Assembly (NCBI GenBank): GCA_950106755.1
Contig: OX467086.1
Coordinates: 13,410,001 to 13,474,000, forward strand
DNA from: Climacium dendroides
Lineage: Eukaryota; Streptophyta; Bryopsida; Hypnales; Climaciaceae
Direction: 5' to 3'
DNA: 64,000 bases
Shown here: piece by piece, positions 59,534 through 64,000 of the stretch
Numbering within the stretch: position 1 is the stretch's first letter
How the letters are laid out: each line of letters opens with the position of its first letter
Made by a program: the position numbers and the translations under genes
Notes under the pieces: model-generated
Databases searched by the model: none
What the model was told of the DNA's origin: nothing
Seen by the model: the letters and a program-made list of their open reading frames with translations, nothing else

Positions 59534-62500
59534 ATGGAAGAACGCAGGGTTGTGAGTAAACCATGGAAGAGCGTGGTGCTCTACCATTATCCTTGTCCAG
59601 ATGGGGTCTTTGCTGCTTTGGCTGCGCATCTTTATCATGCCGCCGTTGGCCGAGCCGTTTCGTTTCTTCCAAACACTGTGTATAAGCCATTGAGGTAACA
59701 TGAAACTAACTACATAGTGCTTTGAATGGTGCCAATCATTATTATCTGTTCATTCTCAATCATCAAGATGACCTATAACACCGTAATGGTGTTAAAATCT
59801 GATTTCTTCAACTCGCATACAATGAGGAAGTTCGAAATTTTTTTTGGGTAGTAATTTCATTACAACGAGATTTGGCAACGAAAGATTACAAGCTTTGTAA
59901 AGAAATAGGATTTGGTTTTGAATAAATTTGAAAGCAATTAGTGTTACCAATTGAACCGTTTAGGGTTTGCTACTTTGATGACCTAGTAGGATCAACAATT
60001 TCTAACTTTCAGCTATGAATATTAACATAACATCTTGTAGATAAAAATTGATGTATTCGGTGAAATTTGATTATTTGTAAGAGAATTTGTAAGGTTGAAT
60101 TTAGAGTTTACATGCCTTTCTGCCTCTCTGTTTCAAATATGTGATACATGAGTAGTCCAATCCCTTTGACCTTGTTCAGGGTTCAGGGTTTAAGCTGTAA
60201 TTGTGTATGATTTACACGGTCCTCTAAAAGCAGAAAGTTTATCTTTGGAGCCTTGCTTGTTTGTCTGGTTGTTTGTGAGCAGGGCTGAAGATCTGTCTAC
60301 CGAAAATGTGGAGACGTTTTACCTGCTGGACTTCGCAGGACCACAGGGATTCGCAGTAGAGCTAGCAAAGAGGGCTAAACAGTAAGCGCTTCAGTTCATA
60401 TGAATTTGTTGATTTTTTTGTTTCCGTTGACCTAATGATTGAATTTGGACCTTATTTTTTTAAGCAGTTCTGAGTAGGCATTTAGGGACTTCCTTTGGTC
60501 CAATTTCATTTAATTTTTCGACCTAAAACTAACGCTCTTCACTGATTCTAGTGATATAAAACTTGGTCCTATTTGAACATCACTTTCCACTATAAAATGA
60601 CGGATTGCTTATTTTCACACCATGTATCCTTGGTCTTTGAGGGATTAAGGAGGCTCATTCAATGTTCATTATTCTCTATCCTCGCTGTTCCATTCGGTCA
60701 TTCGTCAAAGATTAACATGGTTAACATGTTCCTTGTCTGTCTGATGGAATTTGCGATATCTTGGAAGTGAAGCGGGTTGTTGGAAAACAGCACGATACTG
60801 TACAAAGAGTTTTGGTGCTGAGAACTGACGTCAGATCTTGTGGTGCAGAGCAGAGTTGTGGTTTTGGATCATCACAAGACAGCACTCGAGACGCTTCCAC
60901 CCAACGGAACAGGCCCTCCGAACTTGCAAATACTGCTTGACATGAAGAGGAGTGGCGCTACTATTGCTTACGATTACTTCCTCCAAAGACTTCAAGCGCA
61001 CTCCCCATCTCATAGTTTCCTCCATCCTGAAAAAGCTCCACATCTGGAAACTCTTCTCAAGTACATCCAAGACGCAGATTTGTGGACATGGGCGTTACCA
61101 GATAGTAAGGCTTTTAGCAGTGGCTTAGTTGATTCCAGGATTGAATATAGCATGCCCAAGAACGCAGAGGTTTTTGACCAGGTACAACCAGATCATTACG
61201 TGTATGGTTAACAGCTGGTGCACTTTTACACGAGAAACCAATCCACTAGAATTCTGCATGTTATCTATAAAATGTTGGTTTATTGTGGCTACATGTTTTG
61301 GTTTGACAGTTATTGGCGTTGGATCCCGAAATCCTCATCAAGAAGGGGAAAGCGAGCCTCCTGGAAAAGCAGAAGCACATTGACCAAGCACTAGAGAACT
61401 CTTTTACAATATCCCTCGGGCTAGGAAAGTTCGGTCAGTGCCTGGTGAGGCTCCTAAGGCTCTTGAATTTGTGTGATTTTGGATGTGGTAAGGCAACCAC
61501 ACCTAATAGCTGACACTCCAAGCACTGAGTCTAGTTCTATTACTAAAATTCTTAGATTTTAGATATTTTTATTAGCAAATCAAACGGAATTCGGATGCAA
61601 CAAAGAATGCCATATTGGTTATTTGGATACCATATTGGTTTCAGAGTTTTTTCGGTAGATGACCTAAAACTGACGTGAGTTCTAATGTTTAGGTGGTGTA
61701 ACATTCTCAAACCAATATGTACAAATTGTGCATTTGGTGTTTCAGATTTTGGTGTTTCACATGTAGGATAATATAATTGCAATTAGTTACCTCTAAATTA
61801 CTCCTGAGTGTGCAACGGCGAGTGTTGTGCTTTGGGTCATGTTTCTGACATCATCCATACTTGGGCAATGCTCTCTCAGGCAGTTCGATGGGATTCAGTG
61901 GGAAATCTCCGAAGCGAACTTGGCAACCAGCTGGCTGCCAAAAGTCGAGACCAAGGTCTCCGGTGAGTTGTCCGACCTTTAGAAATATAATGATGAAGTG
62001 GTAGTTTGGTCTGACATCTGAACATTTTTACGCAGCATATACTCCCTCCTTCCCATAAATAAGGATAGGTTTTATAGAGAAAGAGCACTTCTTGAGTGTT
62101 TAGATCTATACAAGAATGGCTTGGAATTCAATGGATTCAATGAAAAGTTCAATGTCTTTTGGTCTATGACCTAGTTAACTTCAAATTGCTATAAAAAAAA
62201 TTCAATTTTCAGATTTTTTTAATCTATAAAGTGGATAATGAACTAAACTTCTTGTGCTTCATTTCATTAGTTTAATGTCACCAGCAAAAGCAATCATCTT
62301 TAAACACTACCCGAAAATTAAGTAGGACAAGTGGAAAAAACAAAAGGGACTAGTATTATGGGACGGAGGGAGTAATGTAGTGCTTGTGAGATTGCACATC
62401 GTGAAATCATGTTTGTAACCAATATGGTATCCAAATAACCAATATGGCATTCAAATAAAATTATGGGGTACATTCCTTTCTCGAAGGAAATCATGTTTGT

Positions 62501-63093
62501 GCATGAGAGAGACATGAGTGGAAGGTGAAGATCTCTCATCACTATGATTCTGATATTCGAGTTCTGGACAGGCCAATCGGAGCTGTCGTGTATGTGGAGG
62601 AAGCGCTGAGTGATGCTTCTATGTTCAAAATAAGCTTACGCAGCATTGGAGATGCTGATGATACGACACAAGTCTCTCAGGTGTGCCCAACTGCATATAC
62701 CCTTCTTTGCAAGGAGTCTGAATGAGATTTTTCTTACATGTGTACTTCACTAGGCATATAGAGGAAGTCACGTTTTCTAAAAGGTAGAACCGGTTGAAAT
62801 TTTGAAAACAAAAATGACAAGAATTTATCGCAAACGGCTGTGACGAGAGAAAATGACATGTCACAGGATGTGAGTCTACCTTCGTGACTTCAAATTTTCT
62901 AGAGTTTGTGGATCTAGTCTTGAAGTTTTCGAATGTGAATCACATATTGAAGCATTGAAGACTTCCGGATATTGGATAGTTTGAACTTGAATTGACCTCT
63001 TTGATTTTGATCCAGACCTACGGGGGTGGAGGTCATCGCAATGCTAGCTCCTTTCTGTTGCCAAGACGCGACTTTGAGAAGTGGAAGGCTTAG
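59534..63093 (+). CDS. DHH/DHHA1-family phosphoesterase
   Basis: It belongs to the DHH superfamily (RecJ/NrnA/pyrophosphatase-like metal-dependent phosphoesterases). The plant member's substrate is not known to me. Seven predicted exons: 59534-59694, 60283-60381, 60854-61181, 61310-61444, 61880-61962, 62572-62680, 63016-63093, which give 330 aa with consistent phases. Motifs: LYHYPCPDG (D23, metal motif I), LLDF (D70), the DHH motif in VVLDHHK (92-94), DMKRSGAT (116-123), DADLW (160-164), and the DHHA1 signature GGGGHRNAS (308-316) close to the end. Motif I has a single Asp where many DHH proteins have two, as remembered for this plant subfamily. The exon 3 start is uncertain by 3 nt (60851 or 60854). 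No targeting peptide is obvious, so a cytosolic or nuclear location is plausible. Intron 5 holds a Stowaway-type MITE. Confidence 0.93.
61605..61640 (+). repeat. 36-bp perfect inverted repeat, arm in DHH intron 4
   Basis: It starts GAATGCCATATTGGTTATTT and is the exact reverse complement of 62417-62452 in intron 5. Confidence 0.95.
62042..62372 (+). mobile_element. Stowaway-type MITE in DHH intron 5
   Basis: The 331-bp element begins CTCCCTCCTTCCCATAA and ends TTATGGGACGGAGGGAG. These are near-perfect inverted ends matching the Stowaway (Tc1/mariner) consensus. TA flanks both sides (62040-62041 and 62373-62374). It is non-coding inside. Confidence 0.95.
62417..62491 (-). repeat. Composite inverted-repeat block in DHH intron 5
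   Basis: 62417-62452 is the exact reverse complement of 61605-61640 (intron 4). 62458-62491 is the exact reverse complement of 63322-63355 (3' flank). It therefore looks like the intact form of a repeat whose two halves lie on either side in opposite orientation. Confidence 0.95.
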
Positions 63094-64000
63094 ACGTTTA
63101 TTCTTCACATACGCATGGAAGTTGGGAGATGGTTTGAAGAGGACAGAGCGTTTGGGTTCTGCTTGTGAGAGGAAAATCGTGTAACTTCTTGCAGTTACTC
63201 TTATTAGTGAGCACAAGAGAGTGCTTCTCGTTCAGCAAATTCAGTTTCTGCTATGATTCTTTGACAAGTGGCACCATTTGTTTTATTGTAGCGTCTGCAT
63301 CGTCAAATGCCATTAAATTTTATTTCCTTCGAGAAAGGAATGTACCCCATAATTTAGTGCGATGTTTTAAGGCGCAAAAAATCCTTCTCGCTGAAATCTT
63401 CATCTATACTAATCCTCTAACAAATCCAACTATAGGATCCTTCAGTTATCTTGTTCAAGTACATCCTTTTCAAATTCTAGGTTGAAAATCATTACCAATT
63501 GCAAGTCCAATGTACCAAAAGTAGTTTCTTTAGCCCTTCCTAAAGGTGTCTCTCAACATTTAAAAAAACAACATGTATGTTCCATGACTTGTGCAATTTA
63601 GTCAATGTGGGAAAATGGGTTGAGATTACATGAAAAAAATTAATGAATTTTTTTGGCATATCCACCTTTAAAGAATTATAAATTAAAAGGTGACACTAAG
63701 GGAAAAAAAATTAGAATTGCTAATAGCTATACAAGAATTTGAGAATTGTAAATACCAATGGAGAATGTTCTAATAAGCAACATACATCCTGGTTTGTTTT
63801 TGTTTTGTTTGAAATTTTCAAAATTGTTTTTAAAAATGACTTTATATCTTTTTTCTACCTTCATTTCCCACAAAATAGAACTCTCTATAACTCTCATTTC
63901 ATTATTCAAAATTGAACGGTTCAAATGCTTTTGTATGAATCTATACAATCAAAGAAAATTAACCAAAGAAAATTAATCAATCTTTAGAATATATTTTTAG
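63094..64000. other. 3' flank of the DHH gene and family C fragment
   Basis: The first ~250 bp are a probable 3' UTR. An inverted-repeat arm lies at 63322-63355. From about 63780 to the window edge the sequence ('TCTATAACTCTCATTTCATT', 'CAAAATTGAACGGTTCAAA') resembles the beginning of family C. No gene was seen. Confidence 0.5.

Overview
The window is AT-rich nuclear DNA of a land plant, most likely a moss. Four intron-bearing plant genes are separated by long stretches of decayed repeats. The moss call is an inference. It rests on the DYW-type PPR protein at 28.9-31.0 kb, whose PPR repeats and E/DYW domain read like moss editing factors, on short introns in housekeeping genes, and on plant mobile-element families. 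No bacterial, organellar or viral gene was recognised. Splice junctions were worked out by hand from reading frame, GT/AG sites and known protein families, so they are predictions.

Layout. 1-18.5 kb: no gene. It consists of old dispersed repeats (families B-G below), short degenerate tandem arrays and a few inverted-repeat elements. 19.58-21.99 kb, minus strand: mitochondrial lipoyl synthase, five exons, 404 aa. A 15-bp minisatellite lies about 0.5 kb upstream of its start. 24.3-31.0 kb, plus strand: a TTAA-flanked MITE, a leader region built of a degenerate ~170-bp array, two exons encoding the PDF motif of plant organellar ssDNA-binding (OSB) proteins, and a large DYW-type PPR exon in the same reading frame. 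31.5-32.5 kb: a ~1-kb foldback element. 34.0-41.5 kb, plus strand: a second copy of the TTAA MITE directly before XPB, the TFIIH helicase (17 exons, 761 aa, every phase checked). 41.5-58 kb: no confident gene. It holds one orphan membrane-type ORF, a long hairpin, a 3 x 179-bp array, and a 440-bp repeat array split by a CACTA element with a 3-bp target duplication. 58.1-63.1 kb, plus strand: a third copy of the TTAA MITE, then a DHH/DHHA1 phosphoesterase gene (seven exons, 330 aa) carrying a Stowaway-type MITE and long perfect inverted repeats in its introns and 3' flank.

Function. The genes are unrelated housekeeping or organelle genes: lipoate cofactor synthesis in mitochondria, organelle C-to-U RNA editing, transcription/DNA repair, and a predicted nucleotide phosphoesterase. 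Shared features are telo-box motifs (TTAGGGTTT) near the starts of all four, and the TTAA MITE in the same orientation just upstream of all three plus-strand genes.

Repeat families named here. A: TTAA MITE (24.29, 33.98, 58.08 kb). B: 1.01 and 11.5 kb. C: 0, 3.45 and 63.8 kb. D: 4.2, 12.9 and 22.96 kb (inverted). E: 14.0 and 23.7 kb. F: 5.9, 7.6 and 10.5 kb. G: 7.4, 9.1 and 11.2 kb. H: 53-58 kb array. I: introns of lipoyl synthase and XPB.
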